This document shows, one piece after another, positions 10,671-22,807 of a DNA stretch of 64,000 nt; positions within the stretch are counted from its first letter, which is position 1; each line of letters opens with the position of its first letter. The stretch is taken from NCBI GenBank assembly GCA_019022495.1, contig JAFEKR010000001.1, positions 5,084,001 to 5,148,000 of the forward strand. The letters run 5' to 3'. Source of the DNA: Epichloe hybrida. Taxonomy: Eukaryota; Ascomycota; Sordariomycetes; Hypocreales; Clavicipitaceae. Below the pieces are notes generated by a model that saw only the letters and a program-made list of their open reading frames with translations, made no database searches and had not been told where the DNA came from. Both the position numbers and the translations under genes were made by a program.

Positions 10671-11741
10671 GCTGCTTGCAACTGGGACTGTGAGTAACGA
10701 CAGCGTCCAGCTGCCGCCGTATGTCAATAGTAGACAGTGATGTTAGGTGCGATCGAAGATATCGTAGCGGCTTTGTCACTTTGATGTACTTCAATGCAGC
10801 CGATTTAGTTAGTTCGACGGCTGCGCGTGGTGGGAGTCGGGAGTGACGAGGAACGAGTTTCTAGAATCCTGGTTTGAGTCTGATTCATGGAGCACGGAGT
10901 ACGCAGTACGCAGTACGGATTACGGATTGTGCATGTACAGTTAGTTGTAGGGTTGAAAGAAAAGTGGCCCGTCAAGTGGCCCGTCAAGTGTTCCGTCTGG
11001 TGTTGTCTGCGCGGCTGTGGGTGGGTGGTGCCTGTGTGCGGTGCGGTGCGGTGCGGTACAACACGGGCGCAGCTCGGAACAAGTGCCAGATGCCAATTTG
11101 GTGACAAAAAAGAGAGACAGCCCAACGAAGAAGGGGTTGCAGGGGTTGCAAGATTCAGAGCAGTGGTGTTCAGACCAAACAAAAAGACAAGTCTAACATT
11201 CACAGGCTCCCTCAACCCAAAACTTTATTGCGCCGAAATCCGCTATTGCTAGCAAGAATGTGGAAGAGCTGATGAAAGAACCCTCCCCCGGCCCCCCACG
11301 CAAAAAGTCGCCAATCTAGCTAGGCATGCGCAGGTGGAAAAAAAAATGCACAAGAGGTACCCTAAGTGTGGGTCCCACAGCCTCTTTGCCGCCTCTGATT
11401 GGCTACTGCACGACGGGCGGGCAAAAATTATACAAGCAGCCAACGCCCCTCAGCAGACAATTTTTTTTTTTTTTTCTCCTCTCAACCCTTTCCTCTAAGG
11501 TACATCACTACAAGATATCACGAATTTTTTCCTAGATTACGTCTCAGCTCTCGCATTTACGAGAGTGTACGAATCTAGTCGACTTTAATTTTCTTTCCCG
11601 ACCGTCCCCGATCGTCGCAGCCTTCCCAGTGAGGACCCTGCGATTTTTTTCCTTTCCAAACGACTTCGTCGCCCCGCGTCTTTGACATTATCTAGGTCGA
11701 GCTGCGCTTGATCTAGATTTTCCAACCACCAAACCGCAATT
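10671..11741. other. Intergenic between JmjC gene and eIF4A
   Basis: Contains CACGGAGTACGCAGTAC repeats at 10893-10930, a 12-bp tandem (GTGGCCCGTCAA) near 10970-11000, a GTGCG run near 11036-11060 and a T run at 11461-11476. It includes the promoter and CT-rich 5' leader of eIF4A. No gene is seen. Confidence 0.5.
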
Positions 11742-13297
11742 ATGGCTACCGATAAGGGACTCGAGGACGTCCCCGAGGGTGAGTTTTGCACATGTTCGGG
11801 AGGGTCTCTCCGTGGTTCGGCTGTGAAGTCAGGGAGCATTGCGACGGTCTGTCGGCATAATCAGGGAGAATGCAGAAACTGTTCTCGCCCATGTCGGTCA
11901 AGACCCCACGATGCTGCCTGACCTCTGGCCCGCCATGTCCGCCCCACACAGAAACATGAAGAGAAATCGAGCGCAAAATGGCTGACTCGAAATCTCCTTG
12001 CAGGACAGATCGAGTCTAACTACGATGAGACCGTCGACTCATTCGATGACATGGGCCTCAAGTCTGAGCTTCTCCGAGGTGGTGAGTCTATTTTAGCCTG
12101 CATCATAAGAAGTGCATGTCATCACTCGTCACTTCTGCCCTATAATCCTCGGAAAAGAAAGGAATGAAAAACGTAATATTCATGTAATATTCATGTATCT
12201 GATTGCCGAACGTCTTAGTCTATGCCTACGGTTTCGAGCGTCCCTCTGCTATTCAGCAGCGCGCCATTATGCCCGTCATCAAGGGTCACGATGTCATTGC
12301 CCAGGCCCAGTCTGGTACTGGCAAGACGGCTACTTTCTCCGTTTCCGTCCTTCAGAAGATTGACCCCGCGGTCAAGCAGTGCCAGGCCCTCATCCTGGCC
12401 CCTACTCGTGAGCTTGCTCAGCAGATCCAGAAGGTCGTTGTCGCCATCGGTGACTTCATGAACGTTGAGTGCCATGCCTGCATTGGTGGTACCAGCGTCC
12501 GTGATGACATGAAGGCTCTCCAGGACGGTCCTCAGGTCGTCGTCGGTACCCCCGGCCGTGTCCACGACATGATCCAGCGTCGCTTCCTGAAGACTGACGC
12601 CATGAAAATGTTCGTCCTCGACGAGGCTGACGAAATGTTGTCCCGGGGTTTCACCGACCAGATCTACGACATCTTCCAGCTCCTGCCCCAGTCCACCCAG
12701 GTCGTCCTCCTGTCCGCCACCATGCCCCAGGACGTTCTCGAGGTCACCACTCGTTTCATGCGCGACCCCGTCCGTATCCTGGTCAAGAAGGACGAACTTA
12801 CCCTGGAAGGTATTAAGCAGTTCTACATCGCCGTTGAGAAGGAAGAGTGGAAGCTCGACACCCTCTCTGACTTGTACGAGACTGTCACCATCACCCAGGC
12901 CGTCATCTTCTGCAACACCCGCAGAAAGGTCGACTGGCTCACTGAAAAGCTCACTGCCCGTGACTTCACCGTCTCCGCCATGCACGGTGACATGGACCAG
13001 GGTCAGCGTGATCTGATTATGAAGGAGTTCCGATCCGGCTCTTCTCGTGTCTTGATTGCCACTGACTTGCTGGCCCGTGGTATTGATGTGCAGCAGGTGT
13101 CCCTGGTCATCAACTACGATCTTCCCGCCAACCGTGAGAACTACATCCACCGCATCGGTCGTGGTGGTCGATTCGGCCGAAAGGGTGTTGCCATCAACTT
13201 CGTCGTTGCTGAGGATGTCCGCATGATGCGTGAAATTGAGCAGTTCTACAGCACTCAGATTGAGGAAATGCCCATGAACGTTGCTGACCTCATCTAA
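11742..13297 (+). CDS. tif1: Translation initiation factor eIF4A (DEAD-box RNA helicase)
   Basis: ATP-dependent helicase of the eIF4F cap-binding complex that unwinds mRNA leaders for ribosome scanning. Exons 11742-11778, 12004-12081 and 12219-13297 give 397 residues, the usual length for filamentous ascomycetes. Visible helicase motifs are the Q motif (FERPSAIQQ), AQSGTGKT (I), PTRELAQQ (Ia), [16 protein letters not shown] (II), SAT (III), [13 protein letters not shown] and [13 protein letters not shown] (VI). Codon use is strongly biased to C-ending codons, as expected for a highly expressed gene. The two introns of 225 and 137 bp lie near the 5' end, and their G/GT phases fit exactly. The minus-strand 363-codon frame over the body is a codon-bias shadow. 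Confidence 0.98.
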
Positions 13298-14587
13298 ACG
13301 AATCAAGCCCGTTCATCATTTCTCAAAGTCTCTCTCTCCACACTACATTTTCCTCTCTCGAGTCACTCACTTCCTTTCAAGGACTGCTCCGTCTTTGAGC
13401 AGCCTTCCTACTGCGACAAGCAGCTTGGCATCTTTGGCCAGGGGGTGGAGGGGAAAGGGGAAGTGTTATAACCAGGTTGTTTCCTTTGTTGCAGCTCTCT
13501 TGATAGATGCGCGGTTTTCTAGAGTTGACATTTCGAGGCCGAGGCCACCTGCCCAACAAGACGACGTTTTTCTTTTATTCTGCATGGGTAGCGGAGCCTC
13601 GGGGAGGTACGAAAAACAGAACAGAATGGAATAGCTGCGTGACGAAAGCCTCCGAAGAACTGTCTTTTGCACCTTGATGACGTTTACAAGGTGTGGGTGG
13701 GCTACTCGAAAAGTAATGCAATGGTTTCTTCAATTTTTTTTTTAATTACCCTTGTTTTTGTCGCCTATGGTGTCTGTCTGTATCTAGGAGTCGCTAATTC
13801 ATGATGAGTTTTCTGTTCGAATTCGTGTGCCACGTGACTAAGTTTACTGAAGTGGTTCATATTCAGTCCTAATTCAGCAAAGATTTCCTTCCGGCATCTA
13901 TGTACTATATCTACTGTGGGGACTAGTAGTAAATGTTGCATATTACAAAAGGTTCAGTCCCAAGGATCATCCGAAGTCAGGCGTGGGACAGATCTCAGCT
14001 CTGCCAGTTGTCAATGTCGGATCGATCAGGGACCGTTCAGCTCTCGCCATTTACGGAGTACTCCTGTTGATTTCCTGCCCTGAATTAAAGTGGGTTCACG
14101 GCCTCGCTCGTAGATCATCTAGCAGGGGACTAATACGGATCCGTAGAAACCCCAGGATGAACAGAGCGGGAAACACGTCCTGGCACATCACAGGAACGGC
14201 AAATCCCCGCATGGCATGACTGTACAATTTGAAAATTATGGCTATGTCTCTGTACTGCACCGTGGCACCTAGCAAGCTCAGCAAAAAAAAAAAAAAAAAA
14301 AAGGCGTGACTCAAAGCTCTTCAAGTCGCTTTCCCAGGTAAAAGAACTCCCAAAACATGGTATAGAACCCCCTTCCCTTCCCGTCCCAAATAGAAAGAGT
14401 GAAGATTGGAAAAATGACGAAGCAACTTGTCGTTGTTGATCACGCCACTCGAACAAGGAGAAAACTTTCGGGTCATTGCACGTCAACCCACGCCGGTTTT
14501 GACAAACTCAAAGAAAGAAAAGTAATCCGTTATATGTACGCATTCTCATGTGAATTCTTCATCCGCTACTCCTCTCATCTCCTATTC
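13298..14587. other. Intergenic, eIF4A 3' region
   Basis: No gene is seen. It includes the 3' UTR of eIF4A, a TACGGAGTAC copy at 14052-14061, a TACGGATCCGTA palindrome at 14134-14145 and a run of about 20 A at 14283-14302. Confidence 0.5.
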
Positions 14588-14859
14588 TCAAATTGCTTGC
14601 CCAAAAGTTGTCTGATGAGGAGGCGGGCTCTTGATGGCCTGGCCGGCATAGGCGCCGGGGATGGGAACCGACTCATAAGTTGGTTCATCAGCTGGTTTGG
14701 GAGCATGCTGAGGCGCCGAGGACGTGGCAGGCGGTGAGGGGGCTCGGGGAGCAGTGGGCGAGAAGGCGGCTTGGATGGTCTTGGGGGTGGCTGAGGGTGC
14801 CTTGACGGGAGGTGCTTGGAGCTTGAAACCAGGCTGGGGGGAGGGAAACGAGGACTGGG

Positions 14860-16309
14860 TCACCGTGACATTGCCGCCAGGAGTGAAGGGGCTCGACTCT
14901 TCGATATCCGAGAGGTTTCGGTAGGTGGCGGGGGGGTGGCGGGGGGGTGGCGGGGGGACATGGCATAGTTGCTCAGGGCAGGCGATTTGGGGCCGTGGAT
15001 GGAGTAACCGGGAGATTTGGGACCAAAACCGGGCGTGTTGGGGGCAGACTGGGAGCGGAGCTGGGCGAGGTAGAGATCGGAACGAGCGCGGTCTCGCATG
15101 TCCATGGACTTCATGAGGCGACGCTTCGAGTAGAATCGATAGAAGACAATGCTGTAGAGTGAGATGCTGATGACCTCGACGACGATTTCGATGATGATGC
15201 AGATCAGGGTCCAGTTCTGAAGACGGCAAACAAGAGCGTAATCGACCTTGTCTGCGTAGATCTCGGCACGCTGGTTGTTCACGCAGGCCCATCCCCACAT
15301 GTCTTTGTTATTGCTGCTGTTTTTGCTGTGCTGGAAGATGACGGCGGTGATCACCCAGAGGAGCATGCTCAAGATGAACTAGAGGACCTGTCAGTTGGCC
15401 ACTTGGAACAGAGAAGGGCGTGACGTTGCTGACTCTCGACTTACCCAACCGATTGCAAACATTGTGTAGTAGGTATTGACCTTGGTAGCTCTCTTATGGC
15501 CACCTCGGCAGTATGCGACAAAGACCAAAATACAGGCAAACAGAGAGACACAAGCCATGGAAAGGGTGAGCTTCTGCGGCCATGCCGTCTGCTGTGTATT
15601 GGGAGCCCAGGGCGTGAACTTGCTGGCCGCGGCCAGAGACTTGGTCGAGTTGAAGATGGCAAATGATGCCGACAGCATGGACAGGATGAGCATAGAGCAG
15701 CTGAAGTTGACACCACGCAAGGCAAACTTGGCCATTCGAACACGCGTCTTGATTTTCTACAGGCAAACACATTAGTAAGGACTCGGTTTCTCTGGCTATA
15801 TTGGAACGGCTGGGGGAACGTACGACGTCACTGGCTTGCTGCTGGTCATTTTGGGCTTCTCGCTTTTCAAGAATCTCTTCTTCCCGGAAAGTTGGGCTGA
15901 GAGGGTTTGTGAATTGTCTGGCAGGTGTTCCTGGCACCTTCATGGCGCTCTTGAGAGGAGATTTCGGTCCATTGCTGGACTCGTGGGTGTTGCTGATGTA
16001 GCCAAAGCCAACTACGCCAGGCTGCTGCGAGTCGCCCGTTTCGGGCTTCTCGGGGTCGGCGAACGGCGACTTATTCATGTCAACAGGCGAGTGCACAGAT
16101 GTAGCTTCTGCGAAACGAGGTGTCCGTGGGACCTTGAGCGAATTGTCTGTGGACGATGAATCTGATCGCTTTGGTGTCAGGTTCAGCACAGCGGGCCGCT
16201 TCTTTTCCTCAAAGCCTAGAGTTGAAACAATCGTGTGTTAGTCACAACTCTTGGTTCTCAGAACGATATATCAATCCACTGCGTCTCCAAACGGACCTTT
16301 TCCAACCAT
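14860..16309 (-). CDS. Four-helix membrane protein (MARVEL-like), C-terminus shortened by an 11-bp repeat frame change
   Basis: Exons 16309-16297, 16215-15824, 15756-15445 and 15378-14860 give 411 residues as the sequence stands. The N-terminal 135 residues are Ser/Pro-rich with several TPxR/SPxK-like phosphosites. Four hydrophobic helices follow in exons 3 and 4, with charged loops, as in fungal MARVEL-like plasma-membrane proteins; the family label is tentative. The cytoplasmic tail reads FGPKSPGYSIHGPKSP and then enters three 11-bp repeats (14926-14958). In this sequence the frame then ends at 14860 with an unconvincing tail. With two repeat units instead of three, the frame would pass directly into YRNLSDIEESSPFTPGG and run to a stop at 14588 (about 498 residues). 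I consider the longer form the likely family-typical protein. Confidence 0.75.
14926..14958. repeat. 11-bp tandem repeat x3 inside coding sequence
   Basis: Units of TGGCGGGGGGG at 14926-14936 and 14937-14947, plus a third at 14948-14958 with one substitution. Unit length is not a multiple of three, so copy number changes the reading frame of the overlapping minus-strand gene. Confidence 0.95.
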
Positions 16310-16610
16310 TGTGTAGTCAACTTTTGTGTGTGGTATATATGGAATAAACGAAAGGCGAGTTATGACAAAAGTGACAAAATCAGATGCCTTCGTGTGTGAT
16401 ATATGTCGTTGCTACTAGGAACGACGTGACCAATGCTTCCAAGCCAGCTGCAAGCAAAAGAGTCCGAAAAAAGAGAAGAATGAGAGAAATCACACGAGTG
16501 AATCTTGGGGAGAAGATGTAGAGACCAGCTGACGAGGAACAAGAAAAGGGCCAGCCGGTTAGGGTCTGGAGAGGGAGCAGACGAGTTTTGAGAGCGGCGG
16601 CAAGACAAGC

Positions 16611-16643
16611 CAAGCAGCTCTCAAGCAGCTCTCAAGCAGCTCT
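16611..16643. repeat. 11-bp tandem repeat x3 (CAAGCAGCTCT)
   Basis: Three perfect head-to-tail units upstream of the four-helix membrane protein gene. Confidence 0.95.
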
Positions 16644-16947
16644 CATTCGACAGATCACAGGCGCCGGCCTAGTCGACGGATGTGGAGACTGTAGGTTGAT
16701 AGTGAGGCGTGAATGACCAGATCATGCACGGAAGATGGCGGACAGAGCATACGGCCTCTGATAGGCACGGACACTGGCCAGACCAAGTGGGATGGATGGC
16801 TTGATTCAATAGACGCCGACTGAAGGAGCCAACCGGATGTGTCGCTGGCTGGCCCGTCGCGGTATGGTCTTTGCTCTGGGCTGAGTTTTATTTCCCATGT
16901 TCAAGATTTGGGGCGAGGTGCAAGCATCCGGGCGGTGGAGATGAGAC

Positions 16948-17002
16948 AGCATATGGGAAGCATATGGGAAGCATATGGAAAGCATATGGAAAGCATATGG
17001 AG
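16948..17002. repeat. 11-bp tandem repeat x5 (AGCATATGGGA/AGCATATGGAA)
   Basis: Five head-to-tail units. The first two end GGGA and the next two GGAA, so two sub-variants spread as blocks. Confidence 0.95.
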
Positions 17003-17688
17003 ACGTCAACTTACACGAGGCTTGTATCGCGGCGATTCGAGCGTTGGAGATGTCAGTGATTATGTAGATGCCGTCGTATGAGAGCAAAAGCAGCTCTCGA
17101 TCAACCAGACGTTTGGGACAGAATCAGCAGGCGACGAATGGCGATTTCTCACAAGGGGGCCGGTAATATTTGATATTCGTTCGCTGCTGGACACAGCACC
17201 ACCAGCACCAGCACCACAATCAATAAAGTGCGCAGATTCCACATGCAGCCGTGGGCAGACGTGGGCAGACGTGGGCAGACATGGGCAGCGTTGCCATCGC
17301 ACTGGAGCCAGCCGTCTGTCTGACTGGATGACTGGATGACTGGATGACTGGAGGGATGGGATGGTGGTGGTGAATTGGCGCCGGGGTGCGAGGACGAGGT
17401 TGAAGATGGGAGACACGTTGACACGCCACGCCGGCACATGGATGTGGTTGGCCCAACAAGTTGCGAGACCCCCATCCCAACACAAACTACATGTAGCCAT
17501 GCAGCAGCAAGTACTCCGTATTTCGATCCATCTCTTACTACGTCCGTAGGGGAAGTACTCATAGCTTACTTGTACTAGATAATAAGACTTTCTATGTACT
17601 AAGTAGGGTGTAGTACGGACGTAAGGCTCTTGATTATAACTTTATTTATAAGACGAGACCTTCAATTAATCCAGACCTTCGTGGCCAT

Positions 17689-17721
17689 CCGCAGCCCCTC
17701 CGCAGCCCCTCCGCAGCCCCT
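17689..17721. repeat. 11-bp tandem repeat x3 (CCGCAGCCCCT)
   Basis: Three perfect head-to-tail units in the spacer. Confidence 0.95.
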
Positions 17722-19217
17722 GGTTGAAAGGGTCCGCTTTATTCCACTTAGCGCGAAGCACGGAACGGCTTGCCACAGTGGTCGCAAGACGACGGGTCTA
17801 TTACAGGGGAGCTGCAGTCCGTCTTCACACCTGCTAAGCCAATTAGAGCGCATACGCCGTGCCGAATTCGACTAGGCCCAGCCACCGTGCAGCACCCGGG
17901 CGGCAATGCGCGCATCGGGATTCGTTGCTCTTGGGCCCAGATATCATCTTGGCCCAACCAGGCTCGACGTTTCAATTCAAGCATCTGCATCCGTGCAAGT
18001 GCAATGCTGCGTGACGCTCATCCATCAGTATTTTTCCAGTGCGCTGCGCGGTTTTTTTTTTTTTTTTTTTTTTTCGCAGCTTTGCAGTATTATTTCAGTT
18101 CGCAGTTGGCAGGCTTGAAGATTCACTCACACCGCACCTTCATCAGTCCAGAGTGTCGCATAATACGACACGAATGATGCGAGTTCAACATAGACCTTGA
18201 CGACGTTTCTCGTCTCTGTACGGAGTACAAGCACTTTTGGATGGCATATCGTGTCATTTCATTAACAAAATCCAGGGTGGCGAGAGACACACTCTTCTCG
18301 AGTAAAGAGCAACCATCTGAACTGTTTGGCGTTTAATTGACGAAGCGCTGCTTCCACAGTAGCCCAACTACAGAACGAAACTTATCCTCAAAAATCCGAC
18401 CCTATTTATTGCTTGACCTCAAACTTTCGAAAAGTACGAGTGTACTCCGAAGTCCGTAGAGAAAACAAAGCGAAATTGCAAAAGGAACCTCTCCATTTAG
18501 CCATGCTTGCGGTCAGACGTGCCGCAGGGTAGCATAGCATAACGCGAGGATTTTGGATGCCCCTGCAGAGCAGGAGGGCCGAGCATTCGGGTCGATTCGT
18601 GCATTCTTGTTTTAGATCACCCATCAACGTAAGAACGGCAGAAGTGATCAAATGGATAACGTTGGCAAGAACCAAATAGCCTGTGATGTGTCATGTCTCT
18701 TCGCTACGGACTACTTGGATGGGCATGGGAAAATAGACTAATTGGAATACGGACCATCTTCGGCAGTAAAACACCGACTCGGGCCGCGGATACAAAAAGC
18801 AATCCATTTGGGTGTATACAAGTTAATCGTTCGAGCATTCGGGATCAATGCTCATCTGAGATGCAGCCAACCGACTTTCAGCCGAGGAGGGGCAGGAGCT
18901 TGTTATCAGTTTATCAGGCCCCAAGAGGACTAGCGTAGAGTCATCTCCTAGATGAATTGCACACGAGGAATTTTGACTGCTTCAAGGCGAATTACCCTCC
19001 AGATTTGTGAGTTTCACGCAGCAACAAATAGTGGCGGCATATCTAGGTGGAAAAACCCACGGATTTTAGGGAATCATCTTCTTCTGAATCCCAAGGTCAC
19101 ACGAACTCTAACTATTTCACGCCCTCGGGGACCTAGTGCGATAGAGCAGCCTACCCGAGTTGTTCGCAACTGGACAAACGACCTGCCCCGCCAAAAAAAC
19201 CCTTCGCCTTGCCCACC

Positions 19218-20921
19218 ATGTCGAACGGCGACCCCAAGTACGACGACATTGACTCCGAGTCCGACTCTGGCGAATCTATCGAGCACAACGAGGTCGGCGA
19301 TGGCTTTGACGACCAACCTTTGAAGTCTGCGCTGAAAAAGTCTGCTGCCCCGGAGCCTGCCATCCAAAGACCCCCGCTGCCGCCGCAAACCGATCCCAAA
19401 GATCTCGACGTCGCCAGTCTCAGCCCCCTCACTCCCGAGATTATCGCGCGTCAAGCAACCATCAACATTGGTACCATCGGCCATGTCGCTCACGGAAAGT
19501 CCACCGTCGTCAAAGCCATTTCTGGTGTGCAGACCGTCCGGTTCAAGAACGAACTGATTCGAAATATTACCATCAAGCTGGGATACGCCAACGCCAAGAT
19601 CTACAAGTGTGACAACCCCGAGTGCCCTCGACCAGGATGCTACCGAAGCTACAAGAGCGAAAAGGAGGTCGACCCTCCTTGCGAGCGTGATGGATGCAGT
19701 GGCACGTATAGATTACTGAGACACGTCTCGTAAGTCATGTTCTTTTGTTGCGCCGGCTTTCCAAGTAACAGTGGATCTACAGCGACATATTCAGAGCTAA
19801 CATGAGTTGGGAACAACACAGATTCGTCGATTGCCCAGGCCACGATATTCTCATGAGTACCATGTTGTCAGGTGCCGCTGTCATGGATGCTGCTCTGCTT
19901 CTGATTGCTGGAAACGAGTCTTGTCCTCAACCCCAGACTTCTGAGCACTTGGCTGCTATTGAAATTATGAAGCTCGACAAGATCATCATTTTGCAAAACA
20001 AGGTCGATCTGATGAGAGAGGAGGCTGCTCAGCAACAGTACGAGTCTATTCTCAAGTTTATCCGAGGAACCGTCGCTGGCAAGTCACCCGTCATCCCCAT
20101 CTCCGCTCAGCTCAAGTTCAACATCGACGCCGTCAACGAGGCAATCGTCAACACCATTCCCGTGCCCCCAAGAGACTTCACCATGGACCCTCACATGATT
20201 GTCATTCGATCATTCGACGTCAACAAGCCCGGTGCCGAGATTGACGATCTCAAGGGCGGTGTTGCTGGTGGTAGTATCTTGCACGGTGTCGTCAAGCTCG
20301 GCGACGAGATTGAAATCCGTCCTGGTATTGTCTCGCGTGACGACAACGGTGCCCTCAAGTGCACTCCCATCTTCTCTCGTATTGTCACACTCAACTCCGA
20401 GGCCAACGATCTCAAGTACGCCGTGCCTGGTGGTCTGATTGGTGTTGGTACCCGCATTGACCCTACTCTCTGCCGAGCCGATCGTCTGGTGGGTTTCGTT
20501 CTCGGTCTCAAGGGCAGACTTCCCGAGATCTACAGCGAAATCGAGGTCAACTTCTACCTGCTGCGTCGCTTGCTCGGTGTCCGAACCGCCGACGGCAAGC
20601 AAGCCAAGGTGGCCAAGCTCGCCCAGAACGAGTTCATCATGGTCAACATTGGTTCTACCTCTACTGGCGCCAAGGTTGCTGCTATCAAGAACGACGCTGC
20701 CAAGCTCGTCCTTGTCAGTCCTGCTTGCACAAACATTGGTGAAAAGGTCGCCCTCAGCCGACGTATTGAGAAGCATTGGCGTCTCATTGGATGGGCCACC
20801 ATTACTGCGTAAGATTTCCACCCACAACTGTGTGGTGCACAAAACATGAGGAAAGCAAATCACTAACCCTTTTCGTACCATGACAAATAGCGGTGTCACT
20901 TTGGAGCCCAGCACGGCCTAA
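19218..20921 (+). CDS. gcd11: Translation initiation factor eIF2 gamma subunit
   Basis: GTPase core of eIF2, which delivers initiator Met-tRNA to the 40S ribosome. Exons 19218-19729, 19822-20808 and 20891-20921 give 509 residues; both introns are GTAAG/AG with matching phases. The G-domain shows GHVAHGKST (P-loop), DCPGHD (G3), NKVD (G4) and SAQL (G5). The four-cysteine zinc knuckle characteristic of eIF2-gamma lies between switch regions (CDNPEC ... CERDGC). The first 70 residues form an acidic, low-complexity extension. The last exon encodes only about ten residues ending GVTLEPSTA. The ATG at 19218 has a CACC context and is preceded by the AT-rich promoter. Confidence 0.97.
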
Positions 20922-21359
20922 AGGTTTTCCAGACGTACGATTATGATGGGATGAGGAGCGCTCTATGCCGCGGCATGTCGGGTTACACAAAAGTGGTTCG
21001 AGGTGCAACAACCGCCGTTTGAAACAGTATACCTGGGTGTTATATCAGAAGTGGCTTGACGCCTCAAAACTCGGGGAGTCAGTTCATTAACCAAGATAAA
21101 CTGTCGGAAATCCGGGCGGGGAGAGGATGATGAGTGATGGCGGCATCATCGTTTGGAGGCACTCGGAGTTGGCTTCAGCGGCCGTGGTCTGTGAAATGTA
21201 GAAGCCGAGTTATGGAATCAAAAGACACGGCGTTGCAAATGATCAAAGCAGGGCAGGAAAATGTCTGAAATATAGCTAGACCCCAATTCGATCGAGATAT
21301 TTGGACATGAAATTTTTTTTCTTCTTGGAGAAGCTCGTCGTCCTCTTCATTATTATTCA
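20922..21359. other. Convergent 3' spacer
   Basis: 3' ends of the eIF2-gamma and Laa2-like genes face each other. Nothing else is seen. Confidence 0.6.
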
Positions 21360-22807
21360 TCATTTCCTGAATTTACGGGCATGCTTTACCAGGTTCTCTA
21401 TGACCCCTTCGAAAGCCTCTCTGTCGCCTATCTTCTCGTCAGTCCGTTTTCGCCAAAAGTCCAAAACCTCCTTGGCTGTTCCTTGCATCGCTTCTAGTTT
21501 GGCAACATGTTGCTTCAATTCTTCATTCGTCATGCCGTCAAGAGCCTCATCTGTCGTCATGCAAAGATATCGTGCCGCAACTAAGTCCAAATCGGGCTCT
21601 GGTGGTGGTCCCTTTCTTTTCTTGGAACCAGTGGGTTTCCCCTGTGTATCTACAGATGTTGATGATGTGTTTCCCTCGCCCTGTCGCAGCCGCGAGGTAG
21701 ATCTAGAGTCGCTGGACGTTCTAGGCGATGTCGCACGCAGGTTTAAGGAAGGCAGAATCAGCTTCTTTTGTTTGGACGCCGGTAAAATCTCGTCCAAATC
21801 AACGGGTACACCTAGTGATACTAGGAATAGGCGTCGAGTCCGGGAACGAATCCAATCCGGAGGCGCTAATGGTGGGGGCGCAACAAGTTGGGACCACAAC
21901 GAGGCAGATCGTGGTGTCAGGAACATGGATGTTTCTTTTGGTAGAGTTTGAGGGGTTGCGAAATCGACTTCTTCGGGTGGGAACAGGATGTCCAAGCATT
22001 GCTCTGTTGCTGACAAGACCTCGTCAGGGCCCAGGCCATCGAAATCGGGTATCGACTGGAAGCTTTGTTAGAGGGTACGAAGATGCCTGGATATTCAAAG
22101 CCGGGGTTTCTCACAAATGGCAGTCGTGACAGTTGAGCCGGTGGGGGACCTTGCGAGGCCGCTGGTGAAGGTTGCGGTTGTTGAAAACCGTCTTCGAAAT
22201 CATCAAAGTCTCCATCATGAGCCCCTTGCTCGAAGTCGTCAAAGTCGTCACCAAACTCATCATCTTGCTCCTCTTCTGCAGCATCTTTTTCTGCATCGCT
22301 AGTAGTGATTTCTTCGTGATTATTCGTCGGCTCTAGTACAATGTCAGGTTTGGCATCGACGTCTGGTGAGCTTGTCGGCGCAGGGGATCCTCCCCTGTCT
22401 GACTGCACAGGTTCCAGGACAGTTATCGGGACCTCTCGTCGGGGCGTTTCCATCGATACCTTGGAATACTCCTCCGTGTCGTCATCTTCGACTGCGATCT
22501 CATCCGGCTGAGCATCCGCTTCCCTCATCTCGTATGCCTCTGTGCCTGGGATCTCGCCATGAGAGGGGCTGGAATCAATTTTCTCAATACGGGTTTTCGG
22601 TATCGGCGAGTTTATATGTGGCGTCATAGGATTTGATTGGGCGTCTGTGAACTGATCCTCTGAGTCTGATGTTTCTGGCTCGGCTATGTCACCGTGTTAG
22701 AACTTGATTCTTGTTATGCCGTTGGTAAGAAGCGTACATAGCTGGTGTGCCCCCGGATCGGCCTTGTTCATCTCTGGCGGAGGCTCCAACCCCTTGGGCG
22801 ACGCCAT
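21360..22807 (-). CDS. Laa2-like acidic protein, probable AP-1/clathrin accessory factor
   Basis: Exons 22807-22738, 22683-22115 and 22055-21360 give 444 residues. The second intron is 59 bp with donor GTGAGA and a CTCTAAC branch site. The N-terminal half is disordered and acidic. It contains DEFGDDFDDFEQG and DGDFDDFEDGF blocks, which resemble the acidic-phenylalanine motifs that bind gamma-ear or GAE domains of clathrin adaptors. The C-terminal half (from IPDFDGLGPDEVL) is ordered, ends in a helical Lys-rich segment, and contains WIRSRTRRLFLVSLGVPVDL. This layout matches my memory of the yeast Laa2 (YBL010C) family, which helps recruit AP-1. The assignment is from memory and not verified. 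It is divergent from nsp1 with a 536-bp shared promoter. Confidence 0.6.

Larger units (their letters stand above)
16310..19217. other. 2.9 kb gene-free spacer with short tandem repeats
   Basis: No protein or RNA gene could be supported. It contains 11-bp tandems at 16611-16643, 16948-17002 and 17689-17721, GTGGGCAGAC x4 near 17258-17290, TGACTGGA x4 near 17320-17352, TACGGAGTAC-type words at 17511 and 18218, and a T run of about 24 at 18052-18075. The last part is the promoter of eIF2-gamma. Confidence 0.6.

Noticed and set aside
12215..13306. 363-codon minus-strand ORF lying exactly over eIF4A
   Set aside because: It is the mirror of a highly codon-biased gene (C-ending codons avoid antisense stops), and its product is low-complexity Val/Asp/Gly-rich without a family.
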